This document shows, piece after piece, positions 34,320 to 41,515 of a stretch of DNA of 41,515 nucleotides; within the stretch, counting starts at the first letter, position 1; every line of letters starts with the position of its first letter. Both the position numbers and the translations under genes were made by a program. The stretch comes from Micromonospora maritima (GTDB lineage Bacteria; Actinomycetota; Actinomycetes; Mycobacteriales; Micromonosporaceae), in NCBI RefSeq assembly GCF_902825405.1, contig NZ_CADEAU010000008.1, forward strand, positions 1-41,515, given 5' to 3'. A model generated the notes under the pieces. That model had not been told where the DNA came from. It did no database searches and saw only the letters and a list, made by a program, of their open reading frames with translations.

Positions 34320-34991
34320 TCATCTGTCGGCTGCGGTGAGGCGTCTGGTGCTGCGCCGGAAGCTCCAGACGACGACCAGCGCGGCCAGCACCGTGAGCGG
34401 CGTGCCCATGACGATCCGGGCGACGCCCAGCCCGCCGGTGCTGTCGCTCAGGTAGAGCCACTGCTGCACCGCGAACCGCGAACCGAACACCGCCGCCACG
34501 GCGAGGGTCGCGACGTCGTGTGCCACGCGTACGGCCGGGTCGGCTCGCCACGCGTGCCCTCCGCCGTGCAGCGCGTTCCAGATGACGCCGGTCAGCGGCC
34601 GACGAGCCAGCACCGACCCGACCATGACGACGAACCCGGCCAGCGAGGCCCAGATCCCGATCACGAAGAAGTCCCGCGCGGAGCCGGTCCACGCGACGAT
34701 CCCGGCGGCCACCACCACGCCGACCAGGCTGCCCACCGCGGACAGGGGACGTTCGCCGCGCAGCAGCCGAACGATGAACAACGCCAGCCCGGTCGCGACC
34801 GCGACTCCGACGGCCAGCGGCAGCGGCAGGAACGCGTCCGCCGTCACGAACACGACCACCGGAACGGTCGAGTAGACGAACCCGGCCACACCGCCCATCT
34901 GGTCCAGTAGGGAGGACCGGGCGCCGTCGTCGGGCCGGATGGGCCCGTGGTGCCGCTCCGGCAGCCCGCCTGGTTCGACCTCGTTCAGCAT
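34320..34991 (-). CDS. DUF3159-family membrane protein
   Basis: This protein of about 223 residues has around six membrane spans. The pattern LLDQMGGVAGFVYSTVPVVV, LFIVRLLRGERPLSAVGSLV, GVVVAAGIVAWTGSARDFFV and SVLARRPLTGVIWN matches DUF3159, an actinobacterial integral-membrane family without known function. In other actinomycetes it often lies near potassium-transport or translation-related genes, which is not the case here. The ATG at 34991 lacks a clear ribosome site; a GTG at 35024 is possible. Confidence 0.8.
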   Translation of the reverse strand: MLNEVEPGGLPERHHGPIRPDDGARSSLLDQMGGVAGFVYSTVPVVVFVTADAFLPLPLAVGVAVATGLALFIVRLLRGERPLSAVGSLVGVVVAAGIVAWTGSARDFFVIGIWASLAGFVVMVGSVLARRPLTGVIWNALHGGGHAWRADPAVRVAHDVATLAVAAVFGSRFAVQQWLYLSDSTGGLGVARIVMGTPLTVLAALVVVWSFRRSTRRLTAADR

Positions 34992-35174
34992 CGACCCATT
35001 AGCCGGTGTGCCCCAACGGCACACTCAAGCCCGGCCGACGCGGTGTGTCGAACCTCACCGGCGGACGACCGGCCGGTCCAGCGGCCGTCGCTGGTGCCGT
35101 ACAGCAGGCGTCGGCAAACAAGGGAGCGGAGTCTCTCCGCACGTCACCGACCAGATCACACCGGCCGGGGTTGA

Positions 35175-35510
35175 GTGTGCCGCCACGGCCGGGTGTCTCG
35201 CCGAGGGCGCACGCCTCTGGGACGACTCGACTCGGAGATCCCGATGGCCGTGTTCGGCTCCGGTCCACCCGTGGGCGGTCCACCCCGCCTGCTTCCCGGC
35301 GCACCGGCGCTCGCGTCGGCGTCGCCCTTGGGGGGCGACTGTCGCGCTCGTCCTGTCGGCCGCCTGTGCCGGCATCCCGACCTCGGCGGAGTCCGCGCCG
35401 CAGCCGTCCGCCACGGGACTGAAGGCGTACTGGGGGCAGAAGATGTCGTTCGGCTCGTGCGCGGGCTACGGCAGCACCCGGGGAAGAAGAAGCAACACGG
35501 CATCCGTACG
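35175..35510 (+). pseudogene. Possible decayed secreted alpha/beta-hydrolase (N-terminal piece)
   Basis: One frame reads WGATVALVLSAACAGIP (export signal with a lipobox-like LSAAC), then SATGLKAYWGQKMSFGSCAG. The latter resembles the start of mature tripeptidyl-aminopeptidase-like hydrolases (YxQKxxWGxC). After about 35500 no frame continues the family, and no clean start or ribosome site is present. I read it as a truncated gene, with low confidence. Confidence 0.3.
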
Positions 35511-35765
35511 TTCTGTCGGGCGGCCGTACCTCCGGACGCCCGGTGGTTCTGCCGCCGCACGGCTACCCGCGGACGGAGGCCGGCAGGTTCGCATGCAGCT
35601 TCGACGCGTACGCGGGCCTTCGGCGCCGATTGGCGGACGTGCCGAGGGTGACCCGCTACGCGATCTGCCTCCAGTGCTACGGCTCCCAGTCCAGGCCGGC
35701 GATGGGTACGGCGGGGCGGGTGGCGGCGCTGGTCGTCCATGACGGTGGGCATCTAGGCTGCACAG
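35511..35765. other. Non-coding or decayed stretch
   Basis: Together with the preceding fragment this makes about 740 nt without an intact gene. Open frames exist on both strands but none has a ribosome site or a recognisable motif. Confidence 0.4.
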
Positions 35766-36092
35766 GTGGTCCGGGATGAACTGCTGCGGCTGCGAGCGAG
35801 GGCGGAGACCGAGGCGGCGGCGCTGGCGAAGGATCTGGAGGCGCTGTTCCTGGCATCGCGGGATTCGAATGCCGACGACGAGCACGACCCGGAGGGCGCC
35901 ACCATCGGCTTCGAGCGCGCCCAGTTGACCGCGCTGCTGGCCGGGGCGCGGGCGCGGATCGCCGACCTTGACGACGCGCTGCGTCGGGTGGACGCGGGGA
36001 CCTACGGCGTCTGCGAGCGATGCGGGCAGCCGATCGGCGATGATCGGCTCGCCGCGCGTCCGTTCGCCCGCTTCTGCATGGCGTGCGCGTAG
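35766..36092 (+). CDS. DksA/TraR-type C4 zinc-finger protein
   Basis: The 108-residue protein has a long N-terminal coiled-coil arm (ELLRLRARAETEAAALAKDL and the ARIADLDDALRRVDAGTYG helix) and the C-terminal finger CERCGQPIGDDR...ARFCMACA. The four cysteines are intact. Such small proteins bind the RNA polymerase secondary channel or serve as general transcription modulators in actinobacteria. It has a GTG start with a poor ribosome site. It appears to be monocistronic. Confidence 0.88.
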   Translation: MVRDELLRLRARAETEAAALAKDLEALFLASRDSNADDEHDPEGATIGFERAQLTALLAGARARIADLDDALRRVDAGTYGVCERCGQPIGDDRLAARPFARFCMACA

Positions 36093-36315
36093 GGCAACCA
36101 GCGGTTCACCAGTGCCAGTGAACCGTCCACGCGGGCCTCGACCAGACGCGCTCAACTGCCGCGAGCCGCGCTGGTCGTCGGCTACGCGTCTCCGTGGGGG
36201 AGGTGGCAGGGGGCGGCGACGCGTTGACGAAGGTGCCGGGGCACCTGATCGGTATCGAGCCACGGTGGGCACGAGGACTACAGCCCTTGCGGCCGGCCCG
36301 GGGATGCTGCCCGGC

Positions 36316-36879
36316 CTACAGGAAGCGCTCAGGGTCGAAGCTGTCGAGGTCGATGATGCGAACCCGAGGAAGGACGTTGGTGAAGCAGCCGGCATCCTCC
36401 TCGATGTCGAAGACGTGCAGGCCCGGCAGGTCGGCGAAGCCGGCGTTGAGGAACTCCTTGAATCCGACGACCGCGACCTGGTGGTCACCTCGTAGAAGCT
36501 CGTCGACTTGTGGCAGGAAGTCGCCGTCGTGGCTGGCGAGCATCACGTTGCCGGGACGCCGGGTGATGGCCTCCAATGTTCGCTGGATGCCGATGTCCAC
36601 CACCTTCTGATCCGATGATCCGGCCAGCGGGATGGGCCGGTACTCCAAGCTCAGAAGGGCCCGGACGAAGGGCATCGGCAGACCGCCGCCCGAGGCGTTG
36701 AGGAAGAACAGCGCCTTCACCGGCTGCTGCCAGGTCTCCCGCGCGAAGTCCCGCAGACGCTCCCACCGGGGTCGCTCCGCCGGGGCCGGCCGGCGCTCCA
36801 GGACACTGTTGCCGAGAGTGGCATCGATGTTCTCCCCGTCCACGATGAGGTACGTGACGGGTGCGGTGGTGCCGGGCAT
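36316..36879 (-). CDS. NYN-domain (LabA/PIN-like) putative RNase
   Basis: The 187-residue protein has the NYN fold signatures VTYLIVDGENIDATL, SSDQKVVDIGIQRTLEAI, NVMLASHDGDFLPQVDELL and VAVVGFKEFLNAGF. The conserved aspartates (DGEN, DIG, DGDF) form the metal-binding nuclease site of LabA/DUF88 proteins. The ATG has a GAGAGG site. No toxin-antitoxin partner is adjacent. Confidence 0.88.
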   Translation of the reverse strand: MPGTTAPVTYLIVDGENIDATLGNSVLERRPAPAERPRWERLRDFARETWQQPVKALFFLNASGGGLPMPFVRALLSLEYRPIPLAGSSDQKVVDIGIQRTLEAITRRPGNVMLASHDGDFLPQVDELLRGDHQVAVVGFKEFLNAGFADLPGLHVFDIEEDAGCFTNVLPRVRIIDLDSFDPERFL

Positions 36880-37350
36880 AGGCGTGCCTCTCGAGTCGAG
36901 CAGCGAGCGCGGACCGGACGAGCCCGGACGCGTGTGACGTGCCGGAGGAAGCCCCGCTCATGGTCAAGGGTATGGCCTGCCGGCCCTGCCGGCAGACAGC
37001 ATCCGACTCTCCTCCGGCGCCCCGGGGTGGGCCGGTGTCCACCACCGCTGGTGTCGCACGGCAGGTATAACCCTCTGTCCTGCTTCGGCGTCCCGACTCG
37101 ACAGGTACTTCGCGCGGATGATGCATGCACATTTGTCTCTGAGCGGGTTGCTTCTGGCTCATCTGGGCGAAGTTTCGTCTGCTGCGTTCAAAAGATATCG
37201 ACGGGATTCTAAAAGTCTTCTAGGGTCGTGGTGCGTCGCGGCATCAGGGCTGGTCGATCTTCTGCCTCGCCGACCAGCACCGAGCCGGACCTCGGCGGTC
37301 AGCTCCTCCGCAACGGGCCGCCGCCTCCGTCCCCCAGCACTGGAGGAACC
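36880..37350. promoter_or_regulatory. Intergenic region with promoter of the large multidomain gene
   Basis: 471 nt without a gene. An AT-richer block (37110-37230) holds a candidate promoter TCGACG (37198-37203), 17 nt, TAGGGT (37221-37226), giving a leader of about 120 nt. Confidence 0.5.
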
Positions 37351-40300
37351 ATGGCCACACGACGGCTGCGCCGACTCCGCAGCTCGGTCCTGGCAATGCT
37401 CACCCTCACCGCCACCGTCCTCGGGGCCGCCCCGGCCCACGCCGCGCCGGCCCAGGAGCCGGGCGTGACGCTGCGCGTCTTCGACGTGCAGGTGCCACTG
37501 AACGAGATCTGCACCCTCAAATCCGGGCAGACGCCGAACGTCGACAAGCTGATGTCCACCGTCAACTGGACCTCGACCGCCGACTTCGGCTTCGACGACT
37601 ACTTCGTCTCCCAGGTGCTCGGCAACCTCACCGTCACCCAGGCCGGCAGCTACACGTTCCGGCTGACCAGCGACGACGGCTCCCGACTGACGATCGACGA
37701 CGCGGTCGTCATCGACCACGACGGGTTGCACGGCGCCACCCCGCCCAAGGAGGGCACGCGCACGCTCACCGCCGGGCTGCACCCACTGCGCATCGACCAC
37801 TTCGAGCGCACCGGTGGGCAGCAGATCACCCTGGAGTGGAAGACGCCGGGCTCGTCGACCTTCGCCGTCGTGCCGAACTCGGCGCTGAGCACCGACGCCG
37901 GCGTCGTCCGGGTGACCGCGCCGGGCAAGAAGGAGTGCGAGGGTGTCACCGACTCCCCGGGCGACGGACTGCCGCTGACCGGGGTCCATCCCGGCTACAC
38001 CCTGACCAACCTGCGGCCGAACGGCTTCCAGCCCAAGGTCACCGGGATGGACTGGCTGCCCGACGGCCGTCTGGTGATCTCCACCTGGGGCGGCAGCGAC
38101 CAGTCCGGCAGCTCCCAGGACGGCGAGGTCCACATTCTCGGCAACACCGGCGGGTCCACCGGCCCGGGCAGCGTCACCACCAAGAAGATCGCCGGCGCCC
38201 TCAAGGAACCGATGGGGCTCAAGGTCGTCGACGGGGTGGTCTACGTGTCCGAGAAACAACGGCTGACCAAGCTCGTCGACACGAACGGGGACGAGGTCGC
38301 CGACCGCCTCGACACGGTCGCCACCTGGCCGTACGGGGGCAACTTCCACGAGTTCGCCTTCGGCCTGCTCTACGACGCCGGCTTCTTCTACCTGAACCTG
38401 TCGGTGTCGATCAACTACGGCGGCGCGACGACCAACCCGCAACCGGCCCCCAACCGCGGCACCACCATCAAGGTCAACAAGGACACCGGGGCGGTCACCT
38501 ACGTCGCCGGCGGCCTGAGGACGCCGCACGGCATCGGCTGGGGCCCGGAGAACGGCATCTTCGTCACCGACAACCAGGGCGGATGGCTGCCCTCGTCGAA
38601 GCTGCTGCACGTCAAGCAGGGCCGGTTCTTCAACCACTACATGAACCCGGCCGGCCCGTTCGACACCAACCCGGTCACCGCGCCGGTGCTCTGGATGCCG
38701 CAGAACGAGATCGCCAACTCCCCGAGCACCCCGCTGTACCTGAGGTCCGGAGCCTTCGCCGGGCAGTTCGTCATCGGTGACGTCACCTACGGCGGCCTCC
38801 AGCGCGCGTACGTCGAGAAGGTCGACGGCGAGTACCAGGGCGCCCTGTTCCGGCTCACCCAGGGCCTGGAGGCGGGGGTCTCGGAGGTCAACCTCGGACC
38901 GGACGGCGCGATCTACGTCGGTGGCCTCGGCGCCGGGGGCAACTGGGGGCAGAGCGGCAAGCTCTCGTACAGCCTGCAGAAGCTGACCCCGAACGGCACC
39001 AGCGTCTTCGACATCCTGGCCATGCGCGCCACCACCACCGGTTTCGAGCTGGAGTACACCCAGCCGCTCTCGGCCGACACGGCGGCGGACCTGGCCGCGC
39101 ACTACAAGGTCAAGCAGTGGCGCTACCAGCCGACCGCCAGCTACGGCGGCCCGAAGATCGACGAGGAGACGCTCCCGGTCACCTCGGCCACCCTGTCCGC
39201 CGACCGCAAGAAGGTCAGCCTGACCATGAGCGGTCGCAAGGCCGGGCACGTGGTCTACGTCCGCTCGCCCCGCCCGTTCACCTCCGACAGCGGCCAGTCG
39301 CTGTGGAGCACCGAGGCGTGGTACACGCTCAACGCCATTCCCGGCGCCACCCCGCCGCCGACCGGTGGGAGCAACCTGGCGCTCGGCAAGCCGGCCACGG
39401 CGGACAGCTCCTGCGCCACGACCGAGGGCCCGGAGAAGGCGGTCAACGGCTCCGTCACCGGCGGCAACACCGACAAGTGGTGCTCGAAGGGCGCCACGAA
39501 GTACCTCCAGGTCGACCTCGGGTCCAGCACCGACGTCAACCGGTTCGTGGTCAGGCACGCCGGCGCCGGTGGCGAGAACACCGCCTGGAACACGAAGGAC
39601 TTCACCATCGCCACCAGCGCCGACGGTGCGAACTGGACGACCCGCGCCACGGTGACCGGCAACACCGCCAGCACCACCACGCACGACGTCGCCGCGGTGG
39701 CCGCCCGCTACGTACGCCTGTCCGTCACGGCGCCGACGAGCACCACCGACCCGGCGGCCCGGATCTACGAGTTCGAGGTCTACGGGCCGAGCGGGTCCGG
39801 CGGCGCCATCACCGGCATCGCCGGCAAGTGCCTGGACGTCAGCAACGCGGGCACCGCCGACGGCACGAAGGTCCAGCTCTGGACCTGCAACGGCACCAAC
39901 GCCCAGAGGTGGAGCCGGGTCGGTGAGACCTACCGGGCGCTGGGCAAGTGCCTGGACGTCTCCAACGGCGGCACCGCGAACGGCACCAGGGTGCAGCTCT
40001 GGACCTGCAACGGCACCGGCTCCCAGGTCTGGCGACCGCAGACCAACGGCTCCGTCCTCAATCCCCAGTCCGGCAAGGTCCTGGAGGCCGCCGACGGGAG
40101 CACCGCCGACGGCACCCAGGCCCAGATCTGGGCGTACGACGGCGGCGACAACCAGCGGTGGTCGGTCGAGGGGAGCACGGCCGCCCGCGTCACGCTCCTC
40201 GACGGTGACGACCTGGACGCGTGGCAGACCACCGGCGGTGGGGCGGCGACCTGGCCGCTGGCGAACGGCTCGGCGGAGGTCGCCGGTGGCGACATCCGGA

Positions 40301-40767
40301 CCCGGCAGACCTTCGGCGACTTCCGGCTGCACGTCGAGTGGTACGAGCCGACGTACCCGGCGGACGTCACCGGCCAGCAGCGCGGCAACAGCGGCATCTA
40401 CCTCCAGGACCGGTACGAACTCCAGGTCCTCGACTCCTTCGGTGACAGCTCGCTGGACAACACCGAAGCCGGCTCGATCTACGGCCGGAAGGCGGCCGAC
40501 AGCAACGCCGCGACCGCACCGGAGACGTGGCAGACCTACGACGTCGTCTTCCGCGCCGCCCGCTTCGACGGCGCCACCAAGACGGAGAACGCCCGGGTGA
40601 CGGTCCGCTGGAACGGGGTCCTGGTGCACGACGACGTGCCGATCTCCGGCCCGACGGGCGGTGGGGCCGCCGAGAGCGCGGCGGGTGGCCCGATCCGCCT
40701 CCAGGATCACGGTGATCCCGGTGCCAACGTCCGCTACCGCACCATCTGGATCGAACCGCTGACCTGA
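37351..40767 (+). CDS. Secreted multidomain glycan-active protein: PA14, beta-propeller, CBM32, ricin-B, DUF1080
   Basis: This 1138-residue exported protein has a signal peptide ending AHAAPA (about 1-33) and a PA14 domain at about 37-180 (GSYTFRLTSDDGSRLTIDDA). A sorbosone-dehydrogenase-like beta-propeller at about 205-600 follows (VTGMDWLPDGRLVISTWGG, GLRTPHGIGWGPENGIFVTD, VNLGPDGAIYVGGLG). Next are an F5/8 discoidin CBM32 (about 673-814, GSNLALGKPATADSS) and a ricin-type CBM13 trefoil (about 819-942, three repeats with QLWTCNGTNAQRW-like ends). A C-terminal DUF1080/3-keto-disaccharide hydrolase jelly roll (about 945-1138; LLDGDDLDAW, GNSGIYLQDRYELQVLDSFG) completes it. DUF1080 relatives hydrolyse 3-keto-glycosides; a propeller dehydrogenase in the same chain could supply the oxidised sugar (inference). 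The start has TGGAGGAACC. An 18-bp terminator follows. Confidence 0.93.
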   Translation: MATRRLRRLRSSVLAMLTLTATVLGAAPAHAAPAQEPGVTLRVFDVQVPLNEICTLKSGQTPNVDKLMSTVNWTSTADFGFDDYFVSQVLGNLTVTQAGSYTFRLTSDDGSRLTIDDAVVIDHDGLHGATPPKEGTRTLTAGLHPLRIDHFERTGGQQITLEWKTPGSSTFAVVPNSALSTDAGVVRVTAPGKKECEGVTDSPGDGLPLTGVHPGYTLTNLRPNGFQPKVTGMDWLPDGRLVISTWGGSDQSGSSQDGEVHILGNTGGSTGPGSVTTKKIAGALKEPMGLKVVDGVVYVSEKQRLTKLVDTNGDEVADRLDTVATWPYGGNFHEFAFGLLYDAGFFYLNLSVSINYGGATTNPQPAPNRGTTIKVNKDTGAVTYVAGGLRTPHGIGWGPENGIFVTDNQGGWLPSSKLLHVKQGRFFNHYMNPAGPFDTNPVTAPVLWMPQNEIANSPSTPLYLRSGAFAGQFVIGDVTYGGLQRAYVEKVDGEYQGALFRLTQGLEAGVSEVNLGPDGAIYVGGLGAGGNWGQSGKLSYSLQKLTPNGTSVFDILAMRATTTGFELEYTQPLSADTAADLAAHYKVKQWRYQPTASYGGPKIDEETLPVTSATLSADRKKVSLTMSGRKAGHVVYVRSPRPFTSDSGQSLWSTEAWYTLNAIPGATPPPTGGSNLALGKPATADSSCATTEGPEKAVNGSVTGGNTDKWCSKGATKYLQVDLGSSTDVNRFVVRHAGAGGENTAWNTKDFTIATSADGANWTTRATVTGNTASTTTHDVAAVAARYVRLSVTAPTSTTDPAARIYEFEVYGPSGSGGAITGIAGKCLDVSNAGTADGTKVQLWTCNGTNAQRWSRVGETYRALGKCLDVSNGGTANGTRVQLWTCNGTGSQVWRPQTNGSVLNPQSGKVLEAADGSTADGTQAQIWAYDGGDNQRWSVEGSTAARVTLLDGDDLDAWQTTGGGAATWPLANGSAEVAGGDIRTRQTFGDFRLHVEWYEPTYPADVTGQQRGNSGIYLQDRYELQVLDSFGDSSLDNTEAGSIYGRKAADSNAATAPETWQTYDVVFRAARFDGATKTENARVTVRWNGVLVHDDVPISGPTGGGAAESAAGGPIRLQDHGDPGANVRYRTIWIEPLT

Positions 40768-40781
40768 TCCGACGCGGTGCG

Positions 40782-40828
40782 GGCGGGACGGCGGCGAGCG
40801 GGATCCTCCGGCTCGCCGCCGTCCCGCC
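40782..40828 (+). terminator. Very strong terminator after the multidomain gene
   Basis: The 18-bp arms (40782-40799 and 40811-40828) are perfectly complementary, with an 11-nt loop, 14 nt past the stop codon. Confidence 0.92.
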
Positions 40829-41342
40829 GTCGCACGGCGTGCCGCGGGGCGTCGGTGTCGAGGGTGCCTCCGCCGTCCTGGTGACACCGACTTCACCAGA
40901 CCGGTTGGCATGGTGACCCGGGCTGATCGACGAGGGACACCGGGCGCTCGGGCTGTACGACGCGCCACCTGACCGGGGGTGCGTCGCATGCTGCCCGACG
41001 GCGTCGACGTGTTGCCGCCCGCAGGTCGACTGCCGTGTCGCCCGGTGCCGGATCGAGCTGGTGGTCGGACCGAGCGGGTGGATGCACCGGATGGTGGCCC
41101 ATCGCGGCGGCGGAGAAACAGGTGACAGCATGTCGGAAACGTTATCCGTGAGGCCTTCCATAACCGCGCGAACATAACGGCCGGTCAGCGACGTGAGTCG
41201 GTTAAGTGTGTCGTAAGGATTGTCGCTCCGGTGCCGGATCCGGCTGCGGTCGGCAGTTTTCCCGCTAATCTTCCGCAGTCCGGTCCGGCGATTTCCGGAA
41301 CCGGCGGGAAACTGCTTCACCACGGAGAGGCGAAGGATCCAG
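40829..41342. other. Intergenic region upstream of the lipoprotein gene
   Basis: About 510 nt with no credible gene. AT-richer sequence at 41130-41225 probably holds the lipoprotein promoter; I could not place -35/-10 with confidence. Confidence 0.5.
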
Positions 41343-41515
41343 ATGTCAGATCGTTCGGATGCCCGCTCGCGGCCTACGCCCGCCCTGCGCGGCCTCGTCG
41401 CCGGCAGTGCGGTGCTGCTCGCCCTGACTACGGCGCTGACCGGGTGCAGGGCGCAGAACGGGGCGGGTGACCGCCCGGTCGCCGGCCCCGCCGCTGCCGC
41501 GTCGGCCGGCGCCCC
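41343..41515 (+). CDS. Lipoprotein, N-terminal fragment (runs off right edge)
   Basis: 57 codons are visible. The ATG follows GGAGAGGCGAAGGATCC. The start MSDRSDARSRPTPALRGL is followed by a hydrophobic stretch and the lipobox ALTGC, then a low-complexity Gly/Ala/Pro tether. It is a secreted lipid-anchored protein; its functional domain lies outside the window. Confidence 0.75.
   Translation, partial: MSDRSDARSRPTPALRGLVAGSAVLLALTTALTGCRAQNGAGDRPVAGPAAAASAGA

Noticed and set aside
35543-35779. Small rightward open frame before the DksA-like gene
   Set aside because: No ribosome site, no recognisable motif, and it overlaps the start of the zinc-finger gene.
39824-40030. Direct repeat around the GGCAAGTGCCTGGACGTC segments
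   Set aside because: This is the internal duplication of the ricin-type trefoil module in the multidomain protein, not a mobile or regulatory repeat.
37159-41175. A leftward open frame of 1338 codons opposite the multidomain gene
   Set aside because: It is antisense to a gene with clear domains and a strong ribosome site. Its sequence is Arg/Gly/Ala/Val/Asp-rich without motifs, as expected from high third-position GC.

Overview
The window is high-GC DNA with actinomycete-type gene structure: strong GGAGG-like ribosome sites, frequent GTG starts, 4-nt stop/start overlaps and very long meaningless antisense frames. The gene content (CBM2 cellulases, an AA10 lytic polysaccharide monooxygenase, several LacI regulators, a GH114 enzyme, DgdA) suggests a soil or marine saprophyte such as Micromonospora or a close relative. 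The assignment is made from gene content and style only. I saw no tRNA, rRNA, CRISPR array, insertion sequence or prophage.

Region 1 (1-14.5 kb) is a pentose and glycan utilisation locus. A leftward operon encodes a lipoprotein sugar-binding protein, two ABC permeases and a secreted beta-helix glycoside hydrolase (GH49-like). A formylglycine-generating (sulfatase-activating) enzyme is divergent from it. A leftward araB-araD-araA operon with 4-nt overlaps follows, with a GH27 glycosidase just downstream of araA, and a LacI-type regulator diverges from araB. Near-identical 14-bp boxes (TGTKANCGNTMACA) lie upstream of the binding protein, the formylglycine enzyme, araB and the regulator. They imply one regulon for glycan uptake, sulfatase activation, terminal glycosidase action and L-arabinose catabolism. 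To the left are a secreted triplicated helical protein and the edge of an FAD oxidoreductase.

Region 2 (14.5-21.1 kb) holds a secreted GH114 enzyme, a divergent GerMN protein/ECF sigma pair, a secreted nucleoside-hydrolase-like protein, a membrane Ser/Thr kinase and a second LacI regulator.

Region 3 (21.1-26.5 kb) is a cellulose-degradation island of three secreted CBM2 proteins: a CBM2 protein with a concanavalin-like C-terminal domain, an AA10 monooxygenase with CBM2, and a GH5_1 endoglucanase with FN3 and CBM2. A CelR/CebR-type operator sits at the GH5 promoter. A perfect palindrome, TGAAACGCGTTTCA, occurs twice, in the two intergenic regions on either side of the leftward pair of genes.

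Region 4 (26.7-36.9 kb) is mixed. It has a third LacI regulator, the wreck of a two-component system (response-regulator tail plus a kinase reduced to its sensor half), a divergent dgdR/dgdA pair with a probably leaderless dgdA, and a TetR-controlled membrane-protein/CPBP-protease cassette. It also has a DUF3159 pair, a likely decayed secreted hydrolase, a DksA/TraR zinc-finger protein and a NYN-domain protein.

Region 5 (37-41.5 kb) is dominated by an 1138-residue secreted protein with PA14, beta-propeller, CBM32, ricin-type CBM13 and DUF1080 (3-keto-glycoside hydrolase-like) modules. It ends at an 18-bp perfect terminator hairpin, after which a lipoprotein gene starts and runs off the edge.
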